Part shown: positions 51,030 through 60,886 of the stretch, piece after piece
Layout of the letters: every line of letters starts with the position of its first letter
How positions within the stretch are numbered: the first letter of the stretch is position 1
DNA from: Aureibaculum algae
GTDB taxonomy: Bacteria; Bacteroidota; Bacteroidia; Flavobacteriales; Flavobacteriaceae
Assembly: GCF_006065315.1 (NCBI RefSeq)
Contig: NZ_CP040749.1
Location: forward strand, 3,238,501 to 3,302,500
DNA length: 64,000 nucleotides
Direction of reading: 5' to 3'
Translations under genes and position numbers: made by a program
Notes under the pieces: model-generated
The model's database searches: none
The model's input: the letters and a program-made list of their open reading frames with translations, nothing else
Told to the model about the DNA's origin: nothing

Positions 51030-54000
51030 CTATTTTCTGTATAAAGGATCTGCTCCAATAGTACCCACTAAGCTTTTAAGATAGTCAGCAGAGCTCACCT
51101 CTTTAAGTGAATTTTCAACTTTATGCAATTGGGTATTTAAGTCCAATTCAGTAACCAATAACGCATTGTTACTTTTTGCAATAAAACTTTCTAAATAGTC
51201 TTTTTGTTTTGTATAAAATTGGATATCCTTTTGTTGTTTGATTTTTAATCTTTCTTGATACCAATCGCTATTGATGATATAATCTCTTTCAAAATAACCT
51301 CTCAACTCAGAGTCACTCATCTCCTTGCCTTCATAATGTCCATATGCCATCATATGTAATACTATTTTTAATGGCGGTATGGCAGATGCTATACTTCCAT
51401 CTTCAAAATAGCGAAGGGCTACTTTTTGTTGGGCCTCAACAATATTTGCAATACCATCTACATAATCTTCCAATCCTTGTAATTCAGGTTTTAACATCTT
51501 TTCATTAAATACAGCATTGGGTTCATCAAACAATCGATTTAAACATCGTAAAGAAAACATACTCGTAATACGGTATCCTAGCCTGCTTGCCAGTACTTTT
51601 TTACCATTATGTTCAAAATCTTCTAACTTTTCTAAAGATCCATTTGCTATCAATGCTTTTGGATCTCTATCTTCAGGTACCAATCGTGCCCAAATTTCAG
51701 GTATTAACAAACTAATATCATGATCTACTTTATTATCACCACCTACATAACCTGCAGCGGTACTAAATGCATTAGACTCCGTTAAAATATGAGATAATAA
51801 GGCATTGTTTAAGTCCGTTGTTGGCGTTAACATATTAAAGGGCCCTTTGGTTAAGGCTCCTTCAGAACCCGCTCCTGTAGTAGAAGGGGATTTTCCCGTT
51901 AAACTACAAATAAAATCCATGAATAACTCAGGCGTTTCCTGATAATGGATGGGGTTATAAACTGCCAAAGGCCGTATGCCTGCTTTTTTATCTACAGGGT
52001 TATTTCTTCTTCCTGGTAATACCGCATTTACGACATTAATAACAGGATCTTCCGATTTTATTTTTCGGCATAAACGAACGCCTATTTCACCTAAATAACT
52101 CGCTTCCGTTTCATTGAAAAAGATATTAGGTTCTAAATAGCGTGGATTTTTAGTAGGTTCCCCATTTACAATCCTCGTGTGTGATGGTAAGGCAAAATAT
52201 TCCTCCTCATTTTCACTCGTTACTACGCTTATAATTAGATCTTTTACTGGCTGTGTATATTTATCAAAATTGATGGTATCTTCATAAATTTCTACCGCAT
52301 CTTTTTTGGTTAGTAATTCGTAATTTGTTAAAAATACTCCGTCTGCAACCAAATCGCGTTCAGCACCTTCGTCATATCCCCGTATAATGGCTTCATCAGG
52401 TCTTTGAAATAAGTGAGATTCACAATTGGCAACTACTTTTAAACTTTTATTTGGATAAAGCGGATTTAAATCTTTAAACTGATTACGTGGTAATGTAATA
52501 GAAGCAGAAATATCATCTTCCATTTGAATTTTCGTTGAAGCAGAAAAATCTGACCTGAGCTTATTCAACATCCAAATTCCTTCTTGATTAAATCCAATGC
52601 GTACGTAACTTCCAACTACCTTATTATTGAAATACCATAACCCAGTACCTTTTTGTCCGTTTATAATTTGAACTGACATACAATCTTTCCAATTCAATCG
52701 CTCATGATCTTGTCGATAAAGCCTTTTTACAAATAAGACCAAGGATCTTATATGAACAGGAATATTCGTAACAAATTCATTATAAGCATCAGTATTATTT
52801 TTTGAAGGTGACAAAAGCTTTACAGCAGACCCCAAAGTTCTTCCTTTATCTAAAAAAGACCTAGACGGTGGTAAGGTAGGGTCGTAATTTTTCCAACGTT
52901 TTGAATAATTAAATTCAATAATTTCATCAGCCTTTTTAAAGTCCTCGTCAATATCAATAATGTTAAACGAATTATAAGTAATGGCGTTTAGCATAGATTT
53001 TGAAATCTCTGATTTTCCACCACCAGAAACGGTACAAGGCTTGTGACAAAATACACCTTCAGGTGAGGTGTTAACGATTCGCCACAAAGAAATCGCTTGA
53101 TGTTTTTCTAATCTAAATTTATTACCTGTTGGATGTATATATGTTTTTACCGGTGATAAAATCAGTTTTTGTTGAGCATTATTATAGGTCCAAGTAATGC
53201 TATTGGTATTTGTATTGATATAGGCATCTTCAGGGATATAAACCAGGTTTGGATATTTCTTATCGATTGCATAATTTGAAGGTTGAATATCAATTCTGTC
53301 TCCCAATAAAGCTTTAACATCTTCAAAACTGAAGCTGTTACCAAATTTGGAATTAAACTTATTACCATCAACAATATCACCCATAACACCTCTAGGGAAT
53401 GCAATGGCACCACCTGAATGCTCTTCTTCAACTAAACCAAATAAGTTTGCCGAATAGCTGATTTGAGTTTTAATTTCTTTTTTAGAGTATCCAAAATAAT
53501 TGTCTGCAATAAGGGTGACTACAACACCTCGATCATCTCTACAAGTTATTTTAAAAGCCCCTCCATCATTATACAATTCATTTTCATTTTTCCAGCACAT
53601 TCCGTCATTTCTTTGACGTTCTGTGGCATCATCATAATGAGGCAATCCAACATCTTTTTTCTTAAGGAGTTTTAATTGCGGTGCTAGAATAACACAACCT
53701 GTATGGCCTGTCCAATGTTCCGTATCTAATGCAGCATCATTATGTGCTAAATTTGGATCTCCTGCATTACCGAAAATAGTTTCCACAAAATCTAAATTAC
53801 TAACCAAGCTTCCTGGAGCAAAAAAACGAACCTCTAAACTCTTTTTTGATATAACACCTTTAACTTCTGGACAAACCACAGGTCTCATTAAAAACGAAAC
53901 CATCAATTTGGCCTTTTCGTCTTGATTAGCAGTAAATGGTAATACTTTTAATTTGTCTGAAGGGTTAAATGCTGCATTCAAAAAATGCTTAAATACAATT

Positions 54001-54509
54001 TTTGGTACTTCTTGCTTATCTAATGGAACTGGTAATGGCCCTTCTACAATATGAAAAGTACCTTTAGTTGTTCGTTTATCATTTATTGGATTGTTTAAAA
54101 TACCTTGTTTAATTCTATACGAAGTAATATCTTCACTTTTAAATGAGTCTCCATTTGGTGGTAAACTCACTTCTCTAGCATGCCCTTTTTGATTTAAAAT
54201 CAACGTATCGTTAGGTAAATGTATAGAGGTCCGTTCTAATTCTTCCGCCAAATAATCGTTTAAAAAATTTTGAATTCTGGTATCCGCAGGAGCCAAATGA
54301 TCTGAAAGTAATCTAGATTTTTCACGAAAATTTTGGATTAAACCATTCGTTAATTTTTGAAACTTCGGATTGCATAACTTATCTACAGAATTCTCATCAT
54401 CATGATAAATAGGTTGCCCAAGAGCAGATAATTGCAGATTTATATATTGTATGGTATCTTTCCTACTCTGTTTAATTTGATCTTGATTCAATTGGCTTTC
54501 CCTACTCAT
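51030..54509 (-). CDS. Large protein, possible PPi-type phosphoenolpyruvate carboxykinase
   Basis: This 1159-residue cytoplasmic protein has no signal peptide. Conspicuous blocks are EHWTGHTGCVILAPQL, a glycine-rich P-loop-like TVSGGGKSEISKS near residue 495, GLVEEEHSGGAIAFPRGV, and SLTGKSPSTTGAGSEGALTK near residue 873. The length, and a kinase-type Gly-rich loop in an otherwise unfamiliar sequence, fit the 1100-1200-residue PPi-dependent PEP carboxykinases known from Propionibacterium and Entamoeba, which interconvert oxaloacetate plus PPi with PEP, CO2 and phosphate. I recall the family only in outline, so the call is tentative. The gene is monocistronic. Confidence 0.5.
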   Translation of the reverse strand: MSRESQLNQDQIKQSRKDTIQYINLQLSALGQPIYHDDENSVDKLCNPKFQKLTNGLIQNFREKSRLLSDHLAPADTRIQNFLNDYLAEELERTSIHLPNDTLILNQKGHAREVSLPPNGDSFKSEDITSYRIKQGILNNPINDKRTTKGTFHIVEGPLPVPLDKQEVPKIVFKHFLNAAFNPSDKLKVLPFTANQDEKAKLMVSFLMRPVVCPEVKGVISKKSLEVRFFAPGSLVSNLDFVETIFGNAGDPNLAHNDAALDTEHWTGHTGCVILAPQLKLLKKKDVGLPHYDDATERQRNDGMCWKNENELYNDGGAFKITCRDDRGVVVTLIADNYFGYSKKEIKTQISYSANLFGLVEEEHSGGAIAFPRGVMGDIVDGNKFNSKFGNSFSFEDVKALLGDRIDIQPSNYAIDKKYPNLVYIPEDAYINTNTNSITWTYNNAQQKLILSPVKTYIHPTGNKFRLEKHQAISLWRIVNTSPEGVFCHKPCTVSGGGKSEISKSMLNAITYNSFNIIDIDEDFKKADEIIEFNYSKRWKNYDPTLPPSRSFLDKGRTLGSAVKLLSPSKNNTDAYNEFVTNIPVHIRSLVLFVKRLYRQDHERLNWKDCMSVQIINGQKGTGLWYFNNKVVGSYVRIGFNQEGIWMLNKLRSDFSASTKIQMEDDISASITLPRNQFKDLNPLYPNKSLKVVANCESHLFQRPDEAIIRGYDEGAERDLVADGVFLTNYELLTKKDAVEIYEDTINFDKYTQPVKDLIISVVTSENEEEYFALPSHTRIVNGEPTKNPRYLEPNIFFNETEASYLGEIGVRLCRKIKSEDPVINVVNAVLPGRRNNPVDKKAGIRPLAVYNPIHYQETPELFMDFICSLTGKSPSTTGAGSEGALTKGPFNMLTPTTDLNNALLSHILTESNAFSTAAGYVGGDNKVDHDISLLIPEIWARLVPEDRDPKALIANGSLEKLEDFEHNGKKVLASRLGYRITSMFSLRCLNRLFDEPNAVFNEKMLKPELQGLEDYVDGIANIVEAQQKVALRYFEDGSIASAIPPLKIVLHMMAYGHYEGKEMSDSELRGYFERDYIINSDWYQERLKIKQQKDIQFYTKQKDYLESFIAKSNNALLVTELDLNTQLHKVENSLKEVSSADYLKSLVGTIGADPLYRK

Positions 54510-54838
54510 TTTTTAAGATTTAAGTTGTGCATTTTTAAAATAATAAACTAAGAACTTCTATGGCTATAAATATAGTCACTAAAAATTGGTTAACCAATTT
54601 TATGTCTTACAAAATTCGAGAAAAAACATTAGAACTACTTTTGAAAAGGGAACATATTATACAAAATGTTTATTTTCAAACAAGTTTATAAGAATTGAAT
54701 TATTATTAAAGTATCGCTACGAATAAAACAGTCTTCGCTACTTTATTTCTTATCCTATAATGTGAACAGAGAACATTAGAAATATCAAAAAACCTATAAT
54801 TTCAATAAAAAGTAAAAACAATCTATTTATAGAATGAA
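54510..54838. other. Intergenic gap
   Basis: This 329-base AT-rich stretch lies between two minus-strand genes. I see no gene, clear promoter box or terminator in it. Confidence 0.35.
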
Positions 54839-57286
54839 TTAATAATTATCCACATCTACATTAAACCGTATCGGTCGATAATTAGGTATAGACTGAAAGC
54901 TATTTTTAATTTTTTGTATTACTGCTTTTGATAAGTTTATCGATTTATCTTGGGGTAACTTAATTAGAATAGTTTTAATATGTTGATTTCTAATTCTTGA
55001 AATGGCAGGACTCGTGGGTCCTAAAATATTAGTCCCAAACGTATTATATAAAGACTTATACAACCAATCAGCTCCTGAAGTTACTTTGATATAATCTCTA
55101 TGCTTTAATGTTATTTTAACCATCCTTAAAATTGGAGGGTATTTGTATTGATGGCGTTCGTACAATTGTTCTTTGTACATCGTAGCATAATCATTTGTTG
55201 TAACTTGTTGTAGTATTTGATGATACGGGTTAAAGGTTTGGATAGCTACTTTACCTCTTTTTTTAGCTCGCCCTGCCCTACCAGAAACTTGCACTAACAA
55301 CTGAAAACTCTTTTCGTGTGCTCTGAAATCTGGAAAATTGAGCATATTATCAGCATTTAATACGCCAACTAGCGAAACATTGTCAAAATCTAAGCCTTTT
55401 GAAAGCATTTGTGTCCCCACTAAAATATCAATTTCACGAGATTGAAATGCCTCAATAATTTTATGATAACCATATTTACCACGTGTGGTATCTAAATCCA
55501 TTCTCCCAATTTTATGATTAGGGAATAATTCTTGCAATTCCAATTCAATTTGCTCTGTACCAAAACCTTTAGTGTCTAAACTCGGATTTCCACAAGCTGA
55601 ACATATTTTAGGTAGCGGCTTGTGATATCCACAATAATGACATTTTAATTCGCCACGTAATTTATGGTAGGTTAAACTGACATCGCAATTAGGGCATTGG
55701 GGAGAAACACCGCAAGATTTACACTCTACTATTGGTGAAAATCCACGTCGGTTTTGAAATAATATAATCTGTTCTTTTTCATCTAAAGCTTCATTAATCA
55801 GCACCATAAGTCGTTCTGAAAAATGTTTGGTCATTCGTTTTTTACGGTACCCTTCTTTAATATCTACCAATTCAATTTCTGGCAACAAAACATTCCCAAA
55901 ACGACGGTTGAGTTCTACCAAGCCATACTTTTTTTGTTCTGCATTGTAATAACTCTCTAAAGATGGAGTGGCACTTCCTAAAAGCACTTTCGCTTTATGC
56001 AAATTGGCCAATACAATGGCTGCGTCTCGTGCATGATAACGTGGTGCAGGATCAAATTGTTTGTACGAAGTTTCATGTTCTTCATCTACAATGATTAATC
56101 CCAATTCTGAAAATGGTAAAAATATAGAAGATCTGGCACCTAAAATTAACTGTGCTTTATCTGACTTGTTTAAAATATTATTCCACACTTCCACCCTTTC
56201 ATTTAAAGAATATTTAGAGTGAAATACGGCAATTTTATTTCCGAAATATTTCTGTAAGCGGTCAATTAACTGAGTTGTTAGTGCAATTTCTGGTACTAAA
56301 TATAATACTTGTTTACCTTGCTTTAATACTTGGTCAATTAGTTTTACATAGATTTCTGTTTTACCACTTGACGTGATGCCATGTAATAAAACAACTTCAT
56401 TTATCTCAAAACTTGTATTGAGGTCATTATAGCATTCTTCCTGAAATTCAGATAGTTCCTTAAAACTATCGGTAGCTTCTTTAAAGTTAACACGATCTGT
56501 TTGGATGGTATAAATTTCAAACACTTCTTTTTCTACCAATGCTTTTATAACTGCAGGTGATACTTTACTAACCTCTTTAAGTTGCTTCTGCTTTATTGGT
56601 TTTTTGGTAGCTCCATGTAATGAAAAATAAGTCATTACGGCATTGCGTTGTTGATTGGCTCTGCTTAGTTCCTCTAGTAATTCCCCTAATGCTACTTGAT
56701 CATTATACCGTTCATTTAAACGGATATACTTTATTAATTTAGGTGTGTATTGCTCTATAATTTCTTCTTGTAAAACAATTGCTTTCTTTTTGAGTAAATC
56801 ATTTAAAATGGGTAAAACACGTTTTTTATCTAGAATGGCACTAATTTTCTGAATAGGTAATACCTCTTGATGTTCTAACGCTTCTATGATTAAAAATTCA
56901 TCATCCGTTAAGGAAGATTCCAACATGAATTCTTTATTTTTTATAACCTGTGTTTCACTTTCCAATAAAAATGTTGACGGTAATGCAGAACGCAATACTT
57001 CACCTAAAGAACACATATAATAATTGGCTATCCATTGCCAATGTTTCAATTGCTTTTTTGTAATAATTGGATACTCATCTAAAATTTGAAAAATATCCTT
57101 GGCTTGATATGCCGTAGGTTCCTTTTGATGTACTTCTGCTACTATAGCCGTATATATTTTTGATTTTCCGAAAGGTACAGCCACACGCATACCTGGTTCT
57201 AAAAAATCTTTTTCAGCTTCCGTTATACTATACGTAAAGAGTTGCTGTAAGGGTATTGGTAATATGACGTTTACGAAGTTGTTCAA
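54839..57286 (-). CDS. priA: Primosomal protein N' (PriA replication restart helicase)
   Basis: This 815-residue superfamily 2 helicase reloads the replisome at stalled forks. The N-terminal DNA-binding domain starts NNFVNVILPIPLQQLFTY. Walker A is GITSSGKTEIY near residue 305, the DEEH box follows, and eight zinc-binding Cys occur in CKSCGVSPQCPNCD and CHYCGYHKPLPKICSACG. TQMLSKGLDFDNVSLVG and QVSGRAGRA are motifs V and VI. Translation begins at a TTG (57284-57286); no ATG or GTG lies in frame near the conserved N-terminus. Confidence 0.95.
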   Translation of the reverse strand: MNNFVNVILPIPLQQLFTYSITEAEKDFLEPGMRVAVPFGKSKIYTAIVAEVHQKEPTAYQAKDIFQILDEYPIITKKQLKHWQWIANYYMCSLGEVLRSALPSTFLLESETQVIKNKEFMLESSLTDDEFLIIEALEHQEVLPIQKISAILDKKRVLPILNDLLKKKAIVLQEEIIEQYTPKLIKYIRLNERYNDQVALGELLEELSRANQQRNAVMTYFSLHGATKKPIKQKQLKEVSKVSPAVIKALVEKEVFEIYTIQTDRVNFKEATDSFKELSEFQEECYNDLNTSFEINEVVLLHGITSSGKTEIYVKLIDQVLKQGKQVLYLVPEIALTTQLIDRLQKYFGNKIAVFHSKYSLNERVEVWNNILNKSDKAQLILGARSSIFLPFSELGLIIVDEEHETSYKQFDPAPRYHARDAAIVLANLHKAKVLLGSATPSLESYYNAEQKKYGLVELNRRFGNVLLPEIELVDIKEGYRKKRMTKHFSERLMVLINEALDEKEQIILFQNRRGFSPIVECKSCGVSPQCPNCDVSLTYHKLRGELKCHYCGYHKPLPKICSACGNPSLDTKGFGTEQIELELQELFPNHKIGRMDLDTTRGKYGYHKIIEAFQSREIDILVGTQMLSKGLDFDNVSLVGVLNADNMLNFPDFRAHEKSFQLLVQVSGRAGRAKKRGKVAIQTFNPYHQILQQVTTNDYATMYKEQLYERHQYKYPPILRMVKITLKHRDYIKVTSGADWLYKSLYNTFGTNILGPTSPAISRIRNQHIKTILIKLPQDKSINLSKAVIQKIKNSFQSIPNYRPIRFNVDVDNY

Positions 57287-57447
57287 AAATGTTTGTGGTT
57301 TTACTGTTTGTTATTACTTTTTGTAAATTAATTTCGGGTATTCATATTTACGAATATCACCTTGAGCGGAGTTGAGAAGTTAACCGTTTACTATCAAAAC
57401 TTACCAACCTCAAAAAGCAAAGTTAAAATTTTAATTCTTAGAAAATT

Positions 57448-57497
57448 GTTCTCGATACAATTTTCTTCCGGACACATCGCCAGAAAATCAATCGAAC
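57448..57497. repeat. Intergenic hairpin element of the GTTCTCGATAC...ATCGAAC type
   Basis: About 50 bases start GTTCTCGATACAA and end AATCGAAC, with inner arms ATTTTCT and AGAAAAT pairing around a CG-richer loop. The outer ends match the minus strand of the four-copy repeat at 31910-32391, so both belong to one family of dispersed intergenic hairpins. It lies upstream of the dienelactone hydrolase gene. Confidence 0.5.
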
Positions 57498-57598
57498 TAT
57501 TGAAAGCAATGGATTAAAAATTAGAAAAAATAGAAATACTGGTATTATTTAAAATATTGTATCTTTATAAACATCAGGTAATCATTAAATTAATAAAA

Positions 57599-58486
57599 AT
57601 GAAGAATATAAAAAAAGAAGATATCAATCAAGAAGTTTTTGATTTGTACGATAGTTATGTCCATAGTAAGATTGACCGTCGAAATTTTATGAATAAGCTT
57701 TCAGTTTATGCTGTAGGTGGATTAACCCTTCCTTCTTTATTAGCCTTTTTAATGCCTAAATATGTAGAAGCTCAGAAAGTTAATTTTAATGACCCTCGTC
57801 TAAAGTCCGAATATGTTGAATATGAGTCACCCAAAGGTGGTGGAAAAATGCGTGGTTTATTAACAAGACCTATTGATAGCACTGCAAAATTACCTGGAAT
57901 AATAGTAGTACACGAAAACAGAGGTCTTAATCCACATATTGAAGATGTAGCTCGCAGAGCTGCTCTTGAAGGCTTTATAGCTTTTGCACCAGATGCATTA
58001 TTCCCTTTAGGAGGATATCCTGGTAACGATGATGAAGGTAGAGAACTACAACGCAAGAGAGACCGAAATGAAATGCTAGAGGATTTTATCTCTGCCTATG
58101 ACTTATTAAAAGCCCACAAGGAATGTACAGGTAATGTTGGTGTTGTCGGTTTTTGTTTTGGAGGTTCCATTTCTAACATGATGGCGGTACATATTCCCGA
58201 TTTAAAAGCATCTGTTCCTTTTTATGGAGGGCAACCAGAAACTAAAGATGTACCAAAAATTAAGGCTCCATTACTCCTCCAATTTGCCGAATTAGATAAA
58301 AGAGTAAATGCAGGATGGCCAGCTTATGAAACTGCATTAAAAGAACATAAAAAAACTTATACTGCACATATCTATAAAGGCGTAAATCATGGATTCCACA
58401 ATGACACTACTCCTAGGTATGATGAAACTGCCGCTAAACTTGCATGGAAACGTACGATTGCTTTTTTTAAGGAAAAGCTAGTTTAA
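57599..58486 (+). CDS. Dienelactone hydrolase family protein with Tat-like signal
   Basis: This 295-residue alpha/beta hydrolase starts at ATG 57599 (MKNIKKEDI); a longer frame adds 14 unlikely residues. A twin-Arg stretch ([20 protein letters not shown]) near residue 27, ending YVEAQ, suggests Tat export. The nucleophile elbow GFCFGGS has the Cys of the dienelactone hydrolase family, and the His is in NHGFHND. The substrate is unknown. Confidence 0.85.
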   Translation: MKNIKKEDINQEVFDLYDSYVHSKIDRRNFMNKLSVYAVGGLTLPSLLAFLMPKYVEAQKVNFNDPRLKSEYVEYESPKGGGKMRGLLTRPIDSTAKLPGIIVVHENRGLNPHIEDVARRAALEGFIAFAPDALFPLGGYPGNDDEGRELQRKRDRNEMLEDFISAYDLLKAHKECTGNVGVVGFCFGGSISNMMAVHIPDLKASVPFYGGQPETKDVPKIKAPLLLQFAELDKRVNAGWPAYETALKEHKKTYTAHIYKGVNHGFHNDTTPRYDETAAKLAWKRTIAFFKEKLV

Positions 58487-58639
58487 GTTATTCCATTTTA
58501 AAATTAAAATTTATCCTCAACTTTATCAAGTTAATTTTAACATTTAAAAATGAAAACAATTTGATAATTTAATTCTACAAATAAATACTCCATAAGTATA
58601 TACTGCACAAAACCCTTATAAGACAAGGGTTCTGGACTT

Positions 58640-58654
58640 TGGCACGATGCTTGT
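58640..58654 (+). promoter_or_regulatory. Sigma-54 type promoter
   Basis: TGGCACG (58640-58646) and TTGT (58651-58654) lie at the -24/-12 spacing of RpoN promoters (consensus TGGCACG-N4-TTGC). The ATG at 58713 follows with a leader of about 45-50 bases. The only deviation is T for C in the -12 element. Confidence 0.65.
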
Positions 58655-58712
58655 AATTATCTTCACGGTAGTGTTAACCAAAACCTATTTATTAACCTTT
58701 AACACTTTAATT

Positions 58713-59912
58713 ATGAAAAAAATTACATTATTACTCGTAACAGTCTTCGCACTGAGCCTTAGTCCGCAAATTTATGCTACTGATGCAAACACTTATTTAG
58801 AAACTCAAAACAGGGGAGTTTATGAAAATAATAAATCCTTCACATTTGTTGAAGAAGGAATTACATTTTCAATATTCCAAAATGGAGAGTTTGATTTTTA
58901 TATTAACCCAAGACGTGGTATGCATGTTGGCGTTGATCTAGATAATGTAAGTATCAGTTACAACTCAGGTTATAATTATGAGCCTTATGTACAATACGAT
59001 GATTATGGTGCTATAATTCAAATAGAAAACACACCAATTTATTATGACTCTTATGGGCGTATAATCGAAGCTGGTGGTGTAAAGATTAATTACCGTTCTA
59101 GTAGAGTAAACCGAATCGGTAGCTTAAACATCTATTACAATTCTTATGGAGGGTATTCGTACCATAGAGGCTATGTAAATGTATTTAACAGACATCATGT
59201 GTTTCACCCATTTCATAACTTTTTTGTACTACCATTTTTTAACAGATCGATACTAAGTTATAAGCCTTATAGAAATAGATATAGACCAACACGTTACAGC
59301 TATTATTATGGTAAAAACAATCACAAAAGAAACTATAATAGAAGTTATAATAGTAATAGAGGATATAAAAAAATAAACTCTAGAGTAAGAACTCGTAATT
59401 CTAGTGTTGCAAGATCAAAAGGAGTTAATAGTAAAAGAAATAACACTGTAACAAGAAGACAAACGGCTCAACGTAATACGGCGACTAGAAACATTAAAAA
59501 TAGCACCCGTTCTAATAGAACAACAAATAAAACACCTAAAAGAACAGTTGCACAAAATAGAAGTACTACACCTCGCAATAATAGAACTGTTAATACTCAA
59601 ACGAGAAGTACGGTTCAGAACAGAAGTGACAGAAAGCCTGCACAACGTACAGTGAAAACACAGTCTCGTAAAGCAAATGAAAGAAGTATTTCACAAAGAA
59701 ATTCTTCAACAAAAAACAGAAGTTCATTACAAATAACAGAAAGAAAACCTGTACAACGTACTACAAGAACTCAAACAAGAAAGACCTCTAGTTCTTCTAG
59801 AACGGCATCACAAAGATCTACTCCAACAAGGACTAAATCTACCGTGCAAAGAAAAACAAGAACAGCATCTACATCTCCAGTAAAGAGATCTTCTTCAAAA
59901 AGAAGGATGTAA
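58713..59912 (+). CDS. Exported protein with a highly basic Arg/Ser/Thr/Asn-rich tail
   Basis: This 399-residue protein starts at ATG 58713 (KKITLLLVTVFALSLSPQIYA signal peptide). An earlier ATG at 58647 lies inside the promoter and is rejected. Residues about 30-170 are rich in Tyr and Gly with repeats of YDSYGRI and YNSYGGYSYH types. The last 200 residues are almost wholly Arg, Lys, Thr, Ser, Asn and Gln (TQTRSTVQNRS, KPAQRTVKTQSRK), disordered and strongly basic. It may bind polyanions such as extracellular DNA or acidic polysaccharide. No family is recognised. Confidence 0.7.
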   Translation: MKKITLLLVTVFALSLSPQIYATDANTYLETQNRGVYENNKSFTFVEEGITFSIFQNGEFDFYINPRRGMHVGVDLDNVSISYNSGYNYEPYVQYDDYGAIIQIENTPIYYDSYGRIIEAGGVKINYRSSRVNRIGSLNIYYNSYGGYSYHRGYVNVFNRHHVFHPFHNFFVLPFFNRSILSYKPYRNRYRPTRYSYYYGKNNHKRNYNRSYNSNRGYKKINSRVRTRNSSVARSKGVNSKRNNTVTRRQTAQRNTATRNIKNSTRSNRTTNKTPKRTVAQNRSTTPRNNRTVNTQTRSTVQNRSDRKPAQRTVKTQSRKANERSISQRNSSTKNRSSLQITERKPVQRTTRTQTRKTSSSSRTASQRSTPTRTKSTVQRKTRTASTSPVKRSSSKRRM

Positions 59913-59940
59913 AAAGTAAGAAAAGGGAAAGTTGATGCAG

Positions 59941-59972
59941 AAAAAAGGCTTACCAATTGGTAAGCCTTTTTT
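59941..59972. terminator. Bidirectional terminator
   Basis: A perfect palindrome (AAAAAAGGCTTACC, AATT, GGTAAGCCTTTTTT) lies between convergent genes ending at 59912 and 59984. Confidence 0.9.
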
Positions 59973-59983
59973 ATTGTTCATTT

Positions 59984-60400
59984 TTAATTGGTTTTAAAAA
60001 CATCTTTTGTAACAGCAAATGTTTTAAACTCGACCATATAATCATTAGGGTCCTTTACAAAAAATGACGTATGCTCTCCATTTTTACCTTTTAAGAATGT
60101 TATTTCTTCAAAAAGTTCTATGTGTTGCGACGTAATTCTTTTATATAATTTTTCCCAAACTTCATGAGTGACAATAATCCCAAAATGAAATGATGGTAAA
60201 ATTTTACCTTCAAAACTATAATTTTGAAAGCTAAAATCAAATTTACCCGATTTGGTAAACGTAATTTGATTGCCATATAAATTGATATCTAACCAATTTT
60301 GAGCAACTCTACCTAAGTCAGCACCTAATTTATCTATATAGAAATTTCTCGTTGCTTCTATATCTAAACAAGGCAATGATAAATGAAATGGTGCATTCAT
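59984..60400 (-). CDS. VOC (glyoxalase/dioxygenase-fold) family protein
   Basis: This 138-residue protein has the repeated beta-alpha-beta-beta-beta fold: APFHLSLPCLDIEATRNFYI at the start, and EHTSFFVKDPNDYMVEFKTF near the end with the terminal Glu metal ligand. HLSL supplies a possible first His. The substrate is unknown. Confidence 0.8.
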   Translation of the reverse strand: MNAPFHLSLPCLDIEATRNFYIDKLGADLGRVAQNWLDINLYGNQITFTKSGKFDFSFQNYSFEGKILPSFHFGIIVTHEVWEKLYKRITSQHIELFEEITFLKGKNGEHTSFFVKDPNDYMVEFKTFAVTKDVFKTN

Positions 60401-60474
60401 ATGATTCGGATTTAAAGTTAAATGGTAACTCGTTGTTCCGCGAAAAAACGGGGCTAACGAATGCTCATTAGATA

Positions 60475-60846
60475 TTAATCGTCGTCTTCATCATCAGAAT
60501 CCTTAACTGAAGGCTCATCATCGTCATCGTCATCATCGTCATCTCCATCAAATTCTAAATCTTCATCTCCAATCATATCATCATCAATTATAGCATCATC
60601 GTCATCATCGTCATCGTCATCATCACTTGTATCAACATGATTTTCCATAGATTCTTCTAATCTTACACTAACTTTTACAAGATAAATAGTATCCTCTGTT
60701 TTTACTTCTACAGCTTCAATAGTTTCACCCGCTGCATTTTTAAAAACAACAATATCAGAATCACCATAGCCATCAGGGAATTTCTCCACCAACATATTTA
60801 AAATGTCTTCCGTTAGTTTTTTAAAATCGACAATTACTCTTTTCAT
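60475..60846 (-). CDS. Small protein with a poly-aspartate tail in the polyamine operon
   Basis: This 123-residue protein has a folded N-terminal part of about 70 residues (KRVIVDFKKLTEDILNMLVE, then a beta-rich stretch). The roughly 50-residue tail is made almost only of Asp and Glu with a few Ile, Gly and Ser. The tail is encoded by an irregular GAT/GAC triplet repeat, which could change length in frame. It is the last gene of the speA-speB-DHS-like run, 40 bases after the DHS-like gene. A polycation-binding tail beside polyamine genes is suggestive, but function is unknown. Confidence 0.65.
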   Translation of the reverse strand: MKRVIVDFKKLTEDILNMLVEKFPDGYGDSDIVVFKNAAGETIEAVEVKTEDTIYLVKVSVRLEESMENHVDTSDDDDDDDDDDAIIDDDMIGDEDLEFDGDDDDDDDDDEPSVKDSDDEDDD

Positions 60847-60886
60847 GAGTTTTTTTATTTTTTATAGTTTTAAGGTTATAATATTA

